Shown here one piece after another: positions 12,850 through 26,700 of a DNA stretch of 64,000 nt. The position numbers were made by a program, and so were the translations under genes. This stretch comes from Emmonsiellopsis sp. PD_33 (lineage: Eukaryota; Ascomycota; Eurotiomycetes; Onygenales; Ajellomycetaceae). Under the pieces are notes generated by a model. That model ran no database searches. It saw nothing but the letters and a program-made list of their open reading frames with translations, and was not told the origin of the DNA. The first letter of the stretch is position 1; each line of letters opens with the position of its first letter. The stretch lies in NCBI GenBank assembly GCA_032988165.1, contig JANTQF010000132.1, positions 1-64,000 of the forward strand, read 5' to 3'.

Positions 12850-13689
12850 ACTACCTCCCTCTTTGCAGGCCTAGCTCTCAGGCCTTGATAGTAGGTATAG
12901 ATTTGCACTGTATCAGCATTCTAGCAGGTAGTCACATAGTTGGGCAGATATAATATTATAGGTAGTGAATGTAGAAGTTCAGTAGGTAAATATATAAATA
13001 AAACATTATGTTAGTTCTGAAGTATTATAATAAACTTTGATTTATCTAAATTTTATAGTCCCTCTGATCTTCAGGAGTTCAACTACTTGCAACACAATTT
13101 TAGTAAGTATAATATCTACTTAATGCTAGTGTTTTTCATATTTTTGAGTATTTCAAGTGAATGTTCAGCTTTGAATATATAGGCCTTCATTGTTTTTTCA
13201 TTGAAATAGCTCTTTATTTGATGTTTTTGAAGTAAAGGAGGATTTTATGGAGTAAGGTTGAATCCTTATTAGAATCTCATAGAGTTCTGATTTTATAAAG
13301 TTCTGATCTTATGGAGTCTCCATTCCTCTTCCCCCTTTTTAAATACTATATAACAAGGTAGAGAACATACTAATAACTCATATAGTAATTATGTTGAATC
13401 CCTTGAGAGTCCCTATCCTCATAGCATGGCTAGAAGATGTCTGTGTCTGCTATGTTTCAGCTATATTACTCTATACTGCCATGGCCCCTTACATGGGTAC
13501 TGCTGCAGGTGGATGTAGGAGGTATGAGTGTGATTATAGATGTATGAAGATAAGTCTGTACTGTCTCTATCTTAAAGAGTATATACTGATATAGCATTAG
13601 ATGCTAGAGTGCTTTCAGAGCTATTTAGAAGAAATCCTCTAGATAGTAGGTCTTCTCTGAGAGTAGACTCAGGATTGAAGAGTATATTA

Positions 13690-14420
13690 GAGTATCTATA
13701 CTCTGATGGTTTTAGATTTAATTGATGATATTCTTAGATTTTTGAGTGCAGAGGAAGTTAAGCTATTTATTTCTGTTGAGCCTGCTTCTATTTCTGTGCA
13801 TGTTAAGCCCTCTACCTCTACTCCTATATCTATGTCTGTATTCTTATCCCCATACCTGCTAGTTATTTCCTCAGTGGAAGAAGAAGAGTTTCCTCACAGC
13901 TCTGAGGAGTAGGATGCAAGTAATATGTGTATCTGGTGCATGTGAAACCTGACTAGCTCTCTTAATAGAGTCTGTGAGATTAATTTCTGGTAGCATAAGT
14001 GTGGATATTATTCATATATGTGTAAGTCATATTATATGATAAGTTCTCTTATCCTACAGCTATCTGCACAGTGCTAATATGATCCTATAGATGCCTCTCT
14101 TTACTCACTATGTTATTAAACATATCATCTTGACAGTAAATAATAATTAGTACATAAAGGGGTTGGTGTTATTCAACAAGCCTGTGAATATGATAGCTCT
14201 GAGGGTAATGTAGAAGTAGGCCTATATGGTGATTTTGAAGGCCTGGGTGGACAGGGAGGAGTAGATAGACTATGAAGAAGATAAAGAGATCCACAAAGTT
14301 CATAGTGTAGGGTAGAAGTAGGCACAGAAGGCCTGTAAGAATGAAAAGTACAGGGTCAAATGTGTGAATAATAAATAGGTGAAGATGAAGGGTAATATAA
14401 ATAAGGGTTCAGAGAGCATA
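13690..14420 (+). pseudogene. antisense cysteine-rich ORF remnant inside Gypsy-2
   Basis: This is on the plus strand, opposite to Gypsy-2 gag-pol, between the chromodomain and the 3' LTR. A Ser/Pro/Val-rich stretch (13706-13912) is followed past a TAG by a Cys-rich segment near 13930-14060, with CIWC, then a Cys, then KCGYY and KSYY, where Tyr sits where a zinc-binding Cys would be expected. Further downstream is a Lys/Glu/Arg-rich tail. The stops sit in codons explained by transitions. I do not recognise the protein. The Cys spacing resembles a zinc-binding module, but this is inference. Confidence 0.45.
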
Positions 14421-14439
14421 GAAGAGACTATAGTCTAGA

Positions 14440-17400
14440 TTTTTATTTTTTTCTTTTCTTATAGTAGTTATAACATTATACTTATAGGGTTATATCTTCT
14501 TGGGGATTTAAATAGGATCTTCTTTTCTTACTCTTGCATTCAATTTTAACTGGCTTTATGTATATTGAGTTTATTTCTTTATCCTCTATCTTTTGTGGTG
14601 TACATCATAGTCACCATATTGAGCCTTATATTTGTAAACTACCTCTTAGATGTTCTTAAAAGCTTTGACTGATTCTTAGGAGTTCTCACCCTCTATGCAG
14701 CTTTTCCATTTGATGAGGTATTTAACCTTTCCACTGTGTACCTTATACTTATTAAGGATTTTCTCAATCTCTCACTAATTCTCTGTGTCAATTTTAATTG
14801 ATTCAGCCTTCAGAATCCTGCTGTCCCAAGTGTGGTACAGCTCCAGAAGGAAGATGTGAAAGATGGGATGAATGTCATGAAATTAGAGCATCAATTTTAA
14901 CTTGTAGGCTTGTTTGCCTCAGGTGTCTATTATCTGGAAAGGACCAAGCTGACAGTGATTTAGCTTCATAATAGAGTATAATGTTGATATATTAGTGCTG
15001 CAGAGTATAACCTAGTTACTGATCTTAAAGGTTATAGGTATATATTACTAGTTATAGTATTTTTTCTGGGACTTCTTAGCCTCTATAATTAGACTTCAAA
15101 GAAGTTGGTGCATCTAGTTAATAGCTTTTACTCTTATGGTAGTATCCTGAAACATCTCTCTCTCAGGTTCACATTCAATATCCACATGGGTGGAGGTCTC
15201 CTGGCCTGTGAGAGTGTGGGAAGGGGTTATTTGTATTAAGCTATACTAAGTATTATTATATGCTCATTAAGTATGTAGCAGCCATTACACCCAGTCATCT
15301 TGCATGTAATTGCAATAGATATGGAGGAAGTGTTTGAGGGTTTAGTTCTAATACTCTATCTGATCATCTATTTAAGGATGAAAGGCTGTGGTTAGTTTCC
15401 TGTGAACCTTAAGTATGAAGTAGAGTGTTAATCAGAATTTACTTGTAAATAAGAAGTCTTGATTACTAATAATATTCTAAGGTAATCCCCAGTCTTTGAA
15501 TAGATTTCATGTAATAAGATTAGCAAGTTTATGAGCCTTAAGGTCTACTGTAATTAAGATATAGATTGCCCACTTAGTGAATATTTCTATAAATACTAAG
15601 ATTGAATCATAGATCTTCCTGTGTAGTCAATATGGGGGTAGACTAGTGATGAAATCCATTGTGATGATCTCCTAAATGTGCCCAGGGACAGATAGTAGCT
15701 CTAACATGCTATACTTCTTATAATAGTGTATCTTGATATGTTAGTATGTATCACACATTTTGATATATTTCTTGATATACTAGCTCATCCCATACTAATA
15801 GTATTTACCAGCTATCACTTCATGCATCCTATGATTCTCAAAATGACTACCTATTAGATTATTATGATTCATGTAAAGGATCTCATCCTTAATGGCAGTA
15901 TTATTAAGGATATAGGTGCAACTATTATATCTGATCAGCCTATTTGAGCTAATGAACCAGGGTAAATGTTTGACCTTCAAACTTGTGGGGCTATTTTGAA
16001 TCCTACTCTGAATCTCAGTGCACTTAACATTCTAAGCTTGAATATAGAGCAGGAGGTTGATCAGTGACTCTAATAGCTTGTGTGTATAGGCTGTCTCAGA
16101 CTTGAATGCCTGATTAATGAAAAGCTATAATATTAGAGGCTCTAAGTTACCTCTTATAATGCTGGCAGCAATATTCTCATCTGCAGGTATATTCTGAACT
16201 GTGCAGGCCATGAGGGTATTAATGTAAAGGATGTACTTTTTAAGAGCTTTTAGGTTGAGTTCTGGGTGCAGATCAGTCATGCACTTAATAGCTGCTATAA
16301 TTATCTAGTCTAATTCTATTAATTTATAGTTAGATTTCAGTGATTTGAGTGTCTGATTCTAGAGCTTTTCTTGTAATATAAGCTGAAAAATGAGCAGTTC
16401 AGCTTCTCTAATATAGTCAGAATAATGACTTAGTGTGTCTACAGAGTTTTTAAACTCAGAATAATACTTAATTATAAAATTAAATGCTATGAGTATCTTT
16501 ATCTAATATATCTGATGTCTATTCAGCTGAGTTGTTGTTATAAAGCTTTATAAATTAGTATGGTCAGAATATACAACAATTAGATGTTTACTACTGTATA
16601 GATAGTACTATCACTACTTGAATAGTTTGATAATAGATAGGAGTTCACTGTTGTGGATTTAATATTATTATTCTGTGTTAGAGAGTTTATAAGATCAGAA
16701 TGCCATGGGGTGCTAGAGGCTGTCAAGTATTAATTGAGAGAGCACTGTGGTAATAGTAACACTAGATGTGTTGGGTTTGACTTTAAGGTAGCAATCAGAG
16801 TCAAAATGAATGAGAAGTAGCTCTTTTTGAAAGTTATTCTTGAAATCTATAAAGGCCTTCATGGTGGCTTGATTCAGTGTGATTAGTGTATTGTTTTGAC
16901 CTTTTTGGTTCTCCCCCCTCTTTGTGAGGTCCATTAATAGGGCAGATATGGTTGCAAACCCCCTGATGAAATAATAGTAGAAGTTGATAAAGTTAAGAAA
17001 GATCTAAAGTTCATAAATCATTATTGGGACTAGCTATTTAAGAATAGAGGCTACTTGGCTGGGCTCCATCTCCACACCATTAATAGAGATGATGAAACCA
17101 AGGAAATCAATGTGATCTATATGAAATAAGTACTTACTGACTTTAATAAAGAGGTTGAACTTATGTAGGTATTTCAAAATTACCTTGATGTACTTCTCAT
17201 ACTTCTTAATAGAGTTAGAATAGATGACAATGTCATCAAGGTAGGCAACACAGTAGGTATCAAGAAGATTACTCAGTACTTTATTGATGTAGGCCTGAAA
17301 GGTTGTCAGTACATTGATGAGACTAAATAGTAGAACTATATACTTAAAATGTTTATAATATGTGCAGAAAGTAGTCTTCCATTCATCATCTTTATGAATG

Positions 17401-19900
17401 TAGATCTGATAGTAAGTATCTTATAGGTTAAGCTATATGTAGATCTTCACACCTGCCAGATAGTTAATTATCTCACTAATAAGAGGGAGAGGGTAGTGAT
17501 TCTTAATTGTAATAGCATTTAACCTGTAGTAGTCAATATAGAGATAGAGACTTCTATCTTTCTTGAGTATAAATAAAATAGGTGTACCTGTAGGACTCTT
17601 TGAGTGCCTGATCTAGCCCTTCTCCAAGCTTATCTTAATATAATTTTTAAGGACTTTGAGTTTCTTGACTGAAAGATTATAGATAAGTTGATAGAATAGA
17701 TTCTTACTTAGCTTAATATTAATTGTATGATCATATGGAGTGTGTACAGTAAGATTAGAGTTCTCATTGAAAAGCTCTGCATATTCCTCATAAAGTGCAG
17801 GCAGTTTGAATTTAGAGGCTGTAATGCCTTCAAAAAATGCAATAGATTCACTACTGGGATTAAAATCATAGAGGTAGATGATAAAGGTAGCACTACCTGT
17901 ATGAACTACATTCTTGAACTCTTCTGATTCCATAAATTTAATGGCATTTACACTTATTGATTTGTAGTGCCATGTTTGTAAAGGCTAATTAATATTAGGG
18001 TTTGACTCTTCTAGCTACAGGTAGCTAAGGATAATATTATAACTCATCATATTAATGATCTTAAAGCTATATTTGTGATTATAGGTCAGGCTATTAGCAT
18101 CAACTACTCTCATTAGCATTCATTACTTATTAAAGGATAGAATCCTATGCCCATTAATAGCTTCAACATGCCTGGGTGGGGATTTAGAATCAGGCAGATA
18201 TTACTTTACTCACATTTAACTGATAAAATTGTACTCAGCTCTGAAATTAATGAGTACCTAGACCACAGTGAGTCTATTTGCAGTTATAATTCAGACTAAT
18301 ATTACTATAACTTTACTGCTTTATCTTTAATTAGTCTCTATCCTTAATGCTGTTGCAGCAATACACAAAGGAATGATTAGTTTTTTACTAATTAGTCTTT
18401 AGGGTGCTTATCAGAGTGTTTCCTTTAGTAGTCCTTCTTAATGTGTTTATTAATACTACAGTGGTCACACTTCTTTAAAGCTTATAAGGAGAATTAGCTG
18501 CTGTTAGATCTTTAATTATCTGTGTGCAATTATGAGTTCTTATTATTCTAGTATTTACAACTGTAGTTCTGATGGCAGTTTCTATCTTAAGGATATAAGA
18601 GTTAGTTCCTCTCACTATACAGGGCTAATTAGCATAAATTCAGACTCTCCTCTAGAGAGGATATCATTCTGAGCATTTCTTTGTAATTAGTTGATTTATA
18701 GTTCTGATTGGTGACTGCCCAGTTAATCTCTAGTATGACCTTATTATGGAGTGTCTATATATACTGTGCTTTTATCTGAGAGATAGGGAGAGAGAGTTCA
18801 AGCTTGCTGAGGTAGTCTGTGAATTTACAGACTATTTGATTAGTATATTACCTGACCTTTTCATATTTGTGGGTGGTATCCTGCTGTTGAATCTATAGGT
18901 CATTGATTTGATACTCTAGAAACTTAAAGAATGACTCTAGATTAGGGAAATGACCTTTAGCCTCTAACTCCTTATTAAGATATTCAATCTATTTGATATG
19001 AGTAGTGGTAGTATCTAGCCAGAGCTTTGTGTCATTCAGCTCCTATTAATTTCTATCTTCAGAAATCTTATCATAGTAATCTCTATAATGCTGGAAATGA
19101 GTGTGTATCTCATCATGCAGGGCCTAGTATTTGTGCATGTCCTTAACCTTGTAGATTAATTTGATATCAAGATAGAGTGCATGGGCATAGGAGATCATAC
19201 AGCTAGTAATATTAATATAGGCTCTGGAGGTTCTCTGCTCTAGAGTTTCTACCTGGTAGTACTAATTGAGTGAGTAGTCTAGATGATAGTAATATTCATG
19301 ATTACTATCATTCATATCAGTATCTCCACCTTCACTTGAGTGGTTCAAGCTACAGTTATAATGATAAGAGGTTCTAAAAGTAGGTTTTATATTCATAATG
19401 CTCAGAGCCTCTGCCTTCTCACATTATAGATTCTCAATTATTTAGAGATAATAAGCCTTAGCCTCCTATTCACATTGTATCAGCTGAAGTTTCAAGAGGT
19501 GTTACTCTATCTAGCAGTGAGTCTCTACTAGTAAGCCTGATGAGAGGAGAGTTATCTCCTTAGTTGTAGAGATTGCTATTCCTACCATAAAGTTATTTGA
19601 GAGATTATTTAATTCTTTCATGAGATGAGTTGATATGTCCTCAGAATGGTAAGGTAGTTAGGCCTCTATCTGCAGCAATGACATAATGATAGCACCAATG
19701 GGAGGATCTTAACCCTGGTCAAGCATAGATCCCTTAGGAATAATTGAAGGTTAGATTTACTTGATGAGTTGCTGATTAAAGGTGAATTTCTCTGGCTGCT
19801 GAGACTTCTATCTTCAGGAAGCTATTATTTTGACTTAATGAAATCATTGTTATCATTATTGATTTTAGGTATTAAATGTGTATATTCATAATGGACCATT
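14440..19900 (-). pseudogene. Gypsy-2 gag-pol (degraded)
   Basis: Read on the minus strand from about 19900 downwards. Gag lies at about 18500-19900. A CCHC zinc knuckle is at about 18469-18428, with its last Cys read as Tyr. An open stretch (17933-17613) covers the protease-RT linker with the LPALYEEYAELFNE type of sequence. RT carries an intact YLDDIVIYS near 17250-17222. The integrase region follows through about 15000, and a chromodomain with KVKYLIKWKSC lies near 14640-14790. Stops interrupt all domains. Confidence 0.75.
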
Positions 19901-19933
19901 CCCTTGAATGCTATTAAGAAGAGTAAATAGAAT

Positions 19934-20234
19934 TATAAGGATCATCTGTAGGGTAAAGTATAGAGATTATAGAATGATATGAGAGAATATAAACACATAA
20001 TATGAAGGATTGATTATATTGAATGTAGAGGTAAGAATGTAGTAAAGCTGTTTACTGGCCCTATAAAGATAGAGAGCTAGTAAAGATTATATACATTGAG
20101 GTCTCAGGCCTATTTAGATAAGTCTTATGTAAGCCTCCATCATTGTAACCTCTGAGCCCTCTAAGCTTACTCCTTTAAAGGCTCTCTGGCCTGACAGCCT
20201 TAGATCTTCATCCTGTGAGCCTGTAGTTCTCACA
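19934..20234 (-). repeat. Gypsy-2 5' LTR
   Basis: 301 bp, partner of 12549-12849. It should have held the promoter for the minus-strand gag-pol. It is followed by TCTAT, the target duplication. Confidence 0.85.
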
Positions 20235-20239
20235 TCTAT

Positions 20240-23200
20240 CATTAACATTTAGAAATTAAATAAGATAGTTGAGTCTGATATATATTTAATGATATAATAG
20301 ATAGAGATTATTAACTTCATAAAAAAATACTACTATATTATTATTCTTAACTGTACAAGCTTCTTCTACCAATAGAGAGTCTATCATAATCATTAATAAC
20401 ACTTATTAATTATATCACATTATAGATAAGAGATTCCTTCAGTCATTATAATAGGATATATAAACTTATCAGTATATATATAGCATAAAATCAACCTCTT
20501 CCTTAAAAAGTTCAAGAAGTTCATTTACTACTATATTAATAACCTAGTTGTAGTAAGTATCATCATGGAAAAATATAATAAATATCTAAGAAAGATCTTT
20601 AGCTTATTTCATAATAAAAATATCATCATTAACCTAAAGAAGGTGTTTATCAGCTTCCCTTTAGTTAGACTACTAAAGTATAAGGTCTTATTTCTAAGTC
20701 TCACTCTGACAGAGAATTATATTGCTGCACTGGCAAAAATTACATTTCTTAAAAATCTAAAGGACCTAGAGATTTATCTTAACATAATAAAATAACTAAG
20801 AAATTACATGCCTTTCTATATGTATCACACAGAACTCTTGCAGGCACAGAAGATAATGCTCCTTAAAAATGTACTAATAAAAAAAAGATTATAAACTTAA
20901 TTCTCCATCTAAATACTTCTTGGGAAGCCTACAGAAAAGGAGGAGAAGGCTTTTAATAATATATAGATAATATTTGCTAAAGATCTTTTTCTAATATATT
21001 ATAATAATATGCACTATCTTTTCTTTAATATTAATACTTTCAAGTAGAGAGGCTTTAAGATTATAATATTCTATATTAAATCAGAATGAGCACCACTTAG
21101 AAATATACAGTATGATAAAACTCTAAACTTTGAAATATCACCTCTATTAATTATAGTAGAACCCATTATGTTCCTCTCTAAGATCCTCATATTAGTAGAA
21201 ACTAGATACTGGCTGACTGAACTGAAAGTTGTGTGTCTGATTTAAGCACTTAAAAAAGTGTGATATATAATTAAGATCATAGAACTTCCAGTGGTCATAT
21301 ACACTAACTACTCAACTATATTATAGATTATTAAATAGATATTACTAATCATCTTATTTATAGATAAACTCAACTTGAGGCTCATTCAAGTTACTCAGTA
21401 TATATAGCACTTCAACCTGCAGATATTTTATAAGCCTAGTCACATACATATTATACTAGATGTACTATTATAATTACAGTTAGATGTACCTATAGATTAG
21501 GATGAGCCTCTAAAGAATCTAGCAGCTGAGACTATAGACATATTTCTAATAGATTATATAGTCATTATAATTATAATATTCCTATAGTTTCAGTAAAGAC
21601 TCCTGGATGCCTACCAGCAAGACTCAAGGCTGGCTATAATCTTAGAAGTCATAAAGGCAAACAATATGCTACTCATAGAGAATCAAATCAAGCTACTATA
21701 CTATATTAACTCTAATAATAACTTATTATACTATGATCATAGAAATACCATGCAGCTCTGCATTCTCTAACCTCTCATTAGTAACATTATTAAGATCACA
21801 CACTTAGATGCACACTTTAAACCTCAGTAGACTATAGAGAAGTTAGATGGATTATTTATTTATAAAAAGTTCTATTTTATTAAGAAATATATCTACCACT
21901 ACATCAGCTGCCTGCAGAATACTACTTACTACTATAAGTCATATAGTATATTATAGCTGATCATCATAGAATTATCCCTATTTTATATGATTATAATTAA
22001 TATTATCCTTAGTCTCCTTAAGGGACAATTTAATGTCAGCATAATTATTACTTGTAAGACAAGTAAGAGGACAGCCTTCATCTCAGGACATTAAGATTAG
22101 AATGTAGAATTCTAGGTCAAGTTATTTATTAAATAATTAGTAATAAGTGACTGAGGCATATCATCTTACATTATCTCAGATAGAGATAAGAAGTTTCTTA
22201 GTAATTTCTGGATAATAATTTTTAAGTCTCTAGGAGTAGATCTTCTCTATATCATAGCTTATTATCTCTAAGTAAATGACTAATTAGAGATTACAAATCA
22301 AATATATAAGATTATCCTCTAACATATAATTATAGCCCTGGAAGATTTATGATAATGAGAGGACTCAGCTCTCTTACTTTAAGTACTCTTTAATAGTATC
22401 ATAGTATTAGTAATAAGAATATTCCCCTACTAATATATGTACAACTAGAAGCTTAGAATACTACTTCAGCTAATACAGGCATTCTAAGATTAAAGTCCTC
22501 AGAATTTCTTTAGCTATTTTAATATAAATAAGGCACTTCACACAGCAGCAGTATTTATGAAAAAGTATTATAATAAGAAGTATACTCTACAGTTCTTCAC
22601 CACAGGTAATAAGATGCTTTTCTAGATTAATAAAGAATATAATATATTATTACTCCAGACTTATAGTAAGTTTACTTCTTAGTATGTAGGTTCCTTCACA
22701 ATTCATTACTAAGTTAGTAGTCTTATCTATCTTCTGAACCTCTCAGTGTACTTTCACATACATTCTGTGATATTCATTGCCCACTTGGAATCTACCTCAT
22801 AGGAGGAAGACTTCTTTAGGCATACTCTACTAATATTAGGCCCTGTTGCAATGAAAGGAGATTCACACAAATAAAAATCATACAAGATAGAAAAGATAAT
22901 AGTAAAGTGAATGAAAACTCTCAAACACAGTAATAAAATTAAATATCTTATAAGGTGAAAGGGCTATAGCTCAGAAGAGGACAGATAGTACTCTGAGCAT
23001 ACCCTCTAAAATGTAAAGAACCTTATATAGTAGTATGAGTATAATTAAAAGGAATTTATATCACTATTAATTCTATATAGATGAGGCTGCTCTGTAAAGG
23101 CAGCAGCCTAGCTATCCAAAAAAATCTAAAAGAAACTCAAAAGTGCTTTAATATTTGCAAAATATAAATTACAAAGAAGAATATTAAATTACTAATCATG

Positions 23201-23545
23201 GAGACCCTATACCCCTACATGATATTAAAATATTTATTGCCTGATTAAGTATTATACTTTATAAAATCTTCAGTACTCTATATTTTTTTTTTACCAGTTA
23301 ATATAGATATTATCTCTATATACTCTATTTTATTCAGGTATTTACTGCATACTCCTACTACCCTACTTATATTCACCACATGTAATGACCCTATCTCACT
23401 AAAGAATCTATTAAAAGCTATAGACTTTCCATAGTGAATATCATTTCTACAATGAGACACAAAATAAACATTCACTAAACATAGAGACTTCTTGTAGTAT
23501 TAAAGAACCTAGTCTTTAAAATCTATAGATATTTATAATCATTAT
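20240..23545 (+). pseudogene. Gypsy-1 RT, RNase H, integrase and chromodomain (degraded)
   Basis: Continuation of the frame broken at 12548. RT is recognisable by the catalytic box read as YINNLVV near 20540-20560 (Asp-Asp changed to Asn-Asn). It is followed by an open stretch at 20565-20795 with the thumb/connection sequence. RNase H-like and integrase-like segments follow (SDRDKKFL near 22180). A chromodomain with KIKYLIR and KGYSSEED lies near 22930-22980. The remaining 500 bp to the Gypsy-3a insertion is AT-rich with no assigned domain. Confidence 0.72.
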
Positions 23546-23799
23546 TGTAATGGGTGTGCTCTGATAAGTGGATCATGTGAGCTATACACTAGAATCAAGA
23601 TTGTAATTGCTAGAGAAAGGAAGGAAAAAGGAAAAGAAATTGTGAGATTGTGTGATATAAATAGAAGAGAATTACATGAGGTCAGAGTAGATAAATATTC
23701 ATATAAAGGCTCAGTTAGAGATGTCTGATTGAGCAGTTGGAGATCAGGTGAAGTTCAGACAAGTTACAGATATAGGGTATAAGAGTGTAGCCCTTCACA
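23546..23799 (-). repeat. Gypsy-3a 3' LTR
   Basis: 254 bp. Against its partner at 28861-29114, many differences are TG in one copy and CA in the other at the same two bases, pointing to an ancestral CpG. Confidence 0.88.
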
Positions 23800-26700
23800 T
23801 TATCCCCTCCTATTCAGATTCAGAGGGTGAACAGGAGGGCTCAGAAAATTGGATGTGGGGCAGTGCAGGTAGAGTCTCATTAGGTGGGTGCAGCTCTTCA
23901 TAATGGGCAAGTACAGCAGTATCTTGCAGGGTAGAGATCAGTTCTCATAAAGGAGCTTCATATCTGAGTCACTTCACCAGATACTGAAATCCTCATCTGT
24001 AATAGTAGTAGTTGAGGATGGCTTCAATCTCATATTCTACCTCATTATCTTCCCTGATGATGCCAGGCAGATGCCAGTTAGTAATCTCTTATGAGGGGAA
24101 CAGGTCAGTGGAGGCTTTATAGAGCAAATTCATGTGAAACATGTTGTAGATCCCAGGTAGCATGTCAAGGCAGTAGTTATGACTTCTCAGGACTTTAATA
24201 ATAGTGTACTTGATATATTAGTAGTCAAGTGTGCAAGATGGGTAATTAGTTGTGATGTTTCAGAGGTCTAGCCAGACCTTATCATCTACCTTATAACATT
24301 TAGTGGGATTTTAGTGAGTATTTATGTGATTCTATTGGTTCTGCTGAGCACTGACCATGGAGGATTCAGCCTACTCATAGGCTTGCTGGAGTTTTGAAAT
24401 GATGGTATCCATAATTTGGATTGGACTACAGGGTGAAGTGGAAGGTTCAGATAATTCAGTGAGGTTAAGGACTTCAAGGTTATAACTATGCAAGAGGAAA
24501 AATGAGCTAACATCAGTGCTGATAGCAATGTGATTATTGATTGCAAGTTTAGTATGCAGGAGGAGTTCATTTCAGTCATCCTAAACATACAAATAGAACT
24601 TTTAGAGGTAGTTCTTAGTTGTCTGGATCATACATTCAGTGCTGCCATCAGTTTTAGGGTGATAGGCAGTTGAAAGATACTAGAAGATCTTAAGGAGCTG
24701 ATAGATTCAGCTCCAGATAGCTCTGATGAACTGAGTCCTATGGTTCAAGATAATTATATGGGGTAGATTATACTAGTAATAAAATAAACTTCAGAGGAAG
24801 ACTTTAGCCACTGCAGGTGCATTCATCTTCACACAGAGTTTAAGGATAATATCTTTACTGAGATGATCAACAATAATAAGGATATTCTTACAGCTGTTAC
24901 TCATGGGGAGGTCTACTGTAAAATTGATGGTAACATCACACCAGATATATTCAGGGATCAGGAAAGATTTGAGTAGATCTTAGTAGTGATCCTATCAGGT
25001 AATGATGGATCAGCAGATATTGCAGTTCCAGATGAACTGTCAGATACTCTAAGATATATTAGGCCAGTAGAAATCTCAGGATAAAATTCAGTAGAGCACT
25101 TTATGGCCTGAGTAATCAGTCATCAGAGAATTATGAGTTTCTTGCATGATTTGGGTGCACAATGATTCTGAATCAGGAACTCACTGCCTCTTCTAGAAGT
25201 ATAGTTGAGAGTCAGGGTCTACAGAGCATTTAGTGATATCAATATGGGCTTGAAGTTCAGGCAGAAAATAACAAGCTTTATCTCAAATAACCTAGGTCAT
25301 CATTTGAAGGCATTCATCAGAGGCAGCAGTAGTGTTCCAGAGTCCCTAGAGCAGGAATGAGATAGTCATAATTAGCAGGATGACAGGTGAGGCACATATT
25401 ACTTCATGTAGTGTTACTTTAGATTCTTTGAGAATCTGCAGATCTAGTAGTCTCTATTTGTAGTTTACTCAGTAAGTATTAGAGTCTTCAGAAGGTATAT
25501 TCTATTCACATCAGAAGAGAGTATCAGCTATGAAGTTCTCTGTGCTAGAATAATAATGAATTATGAAATGGAAGTAGCTGAGGAATTTAGCTCAGTACAT
25601 TTAGTATTCAGAGAGTTTATAGATCATTATGAAATATTAGAGATTCTTATGATCTGTGATGATTTCAAAATCTTTCATGCTGCAGAGTTTGGAGTCCCAT
25701 TTTTCTAGACATTAAATGATGATAAGAAGTTCCTTGTCATAAATCTTATAGTTGGCTTTAGCAGGGCTGAGCTTCTTGAATATAAATGTGCAGGGTTATA
25801 GGATGCCTTTATTGTCCCATTGCATGAGAGCACTATCTATAATATAACCAGAAGAGTCTGTTTCAACTATCATTGAGTAGTCAGGGTCAAATGCAATAAG
25901 CATCAGGGTAGAGATGAACATCTATTTAAGGTGTGCAAATACTTTATCTGTCTTCTTAGATCATAGAAACTGCTGGTCTTTACATGTGAGATCAGTCAGT
26001 AGTTGAATGATATCAGAAAAATTCTGAATGAAGTATTAATAAAAATTCATAAATCCTAGGAAGCCTCACATATCTTTTATGATTATAGGGGCCTCCCATT
26101 CAAGAATAGCAGTAATCTTCTTGGGGTTCATATGGACTTTCTTTCCTACCTCTATGATGAAGCCAAGGTAGGTCATCTCTTGGACTTTAAAGATAGATTT
26201 GTTAATGTCAATCAGGAGACCATATTTGCAGAGGCAGGTGAGGACTTTTTGAACATACTCTTAATGTTGCTTGCAGAATCTGTTGGTGAAGATGAGGATG
26301 TCATTAAAATAAGTAGAAGTAAATTCATCTAAATAGTCTTATAAGGCCTAGTTGATGTATTTCTGGAAGGTGTTCAGAGCATTCATAAGGCTAAAGAGGG
26401 TGACTATCCATTCAAATAGATTATATCTCATGCAAAAGGTAGTTAGCTATTCATTTTCCTCTGCAATTTAGATCTTATAGAACACAGAAATGACATCCAG
26501 CTTTATGAATTACTTAGCTCAGTCAATCCATTCAAGAGTCTTATTAATTAATGATAGTAGATAATAATCTTTTCAGATGAGGCAGTTGAGGCTCTAATAA
26601 TCAACACAGAACTGAAGGCCTCTACCTGACTTCTTCACAAAGAGTATGGGTGTGCCTGCAGGCAAATTATTAACTCAGATGAAACTCTTATTTAGAAGGT

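Larger units (their letters stand above)
12549..20234 (-). mobile_element. Gypsy-2 LTR retrotransposon nested in Gypsy-1
   Basis: Two 301-bp direct repeats (12549-12849 and 19934-20234) bracket 7.7 kb. The flanking 5-bp duplication is TCTAT at 12544-12548 and 20235-20239. Coding runs on the minus strand: gag with a zinc knuckle, protease region, RT with intact YLDD, integrase region and chromodomain. Ends read CTCACA on one side and TATAAGG on the other, so one terminal TG appears mutated. A 1.6-kb stretch between the chromodomain and the 3' LTR carries an antisense ORF remnant. It is inactive. Confidence 0.88.
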
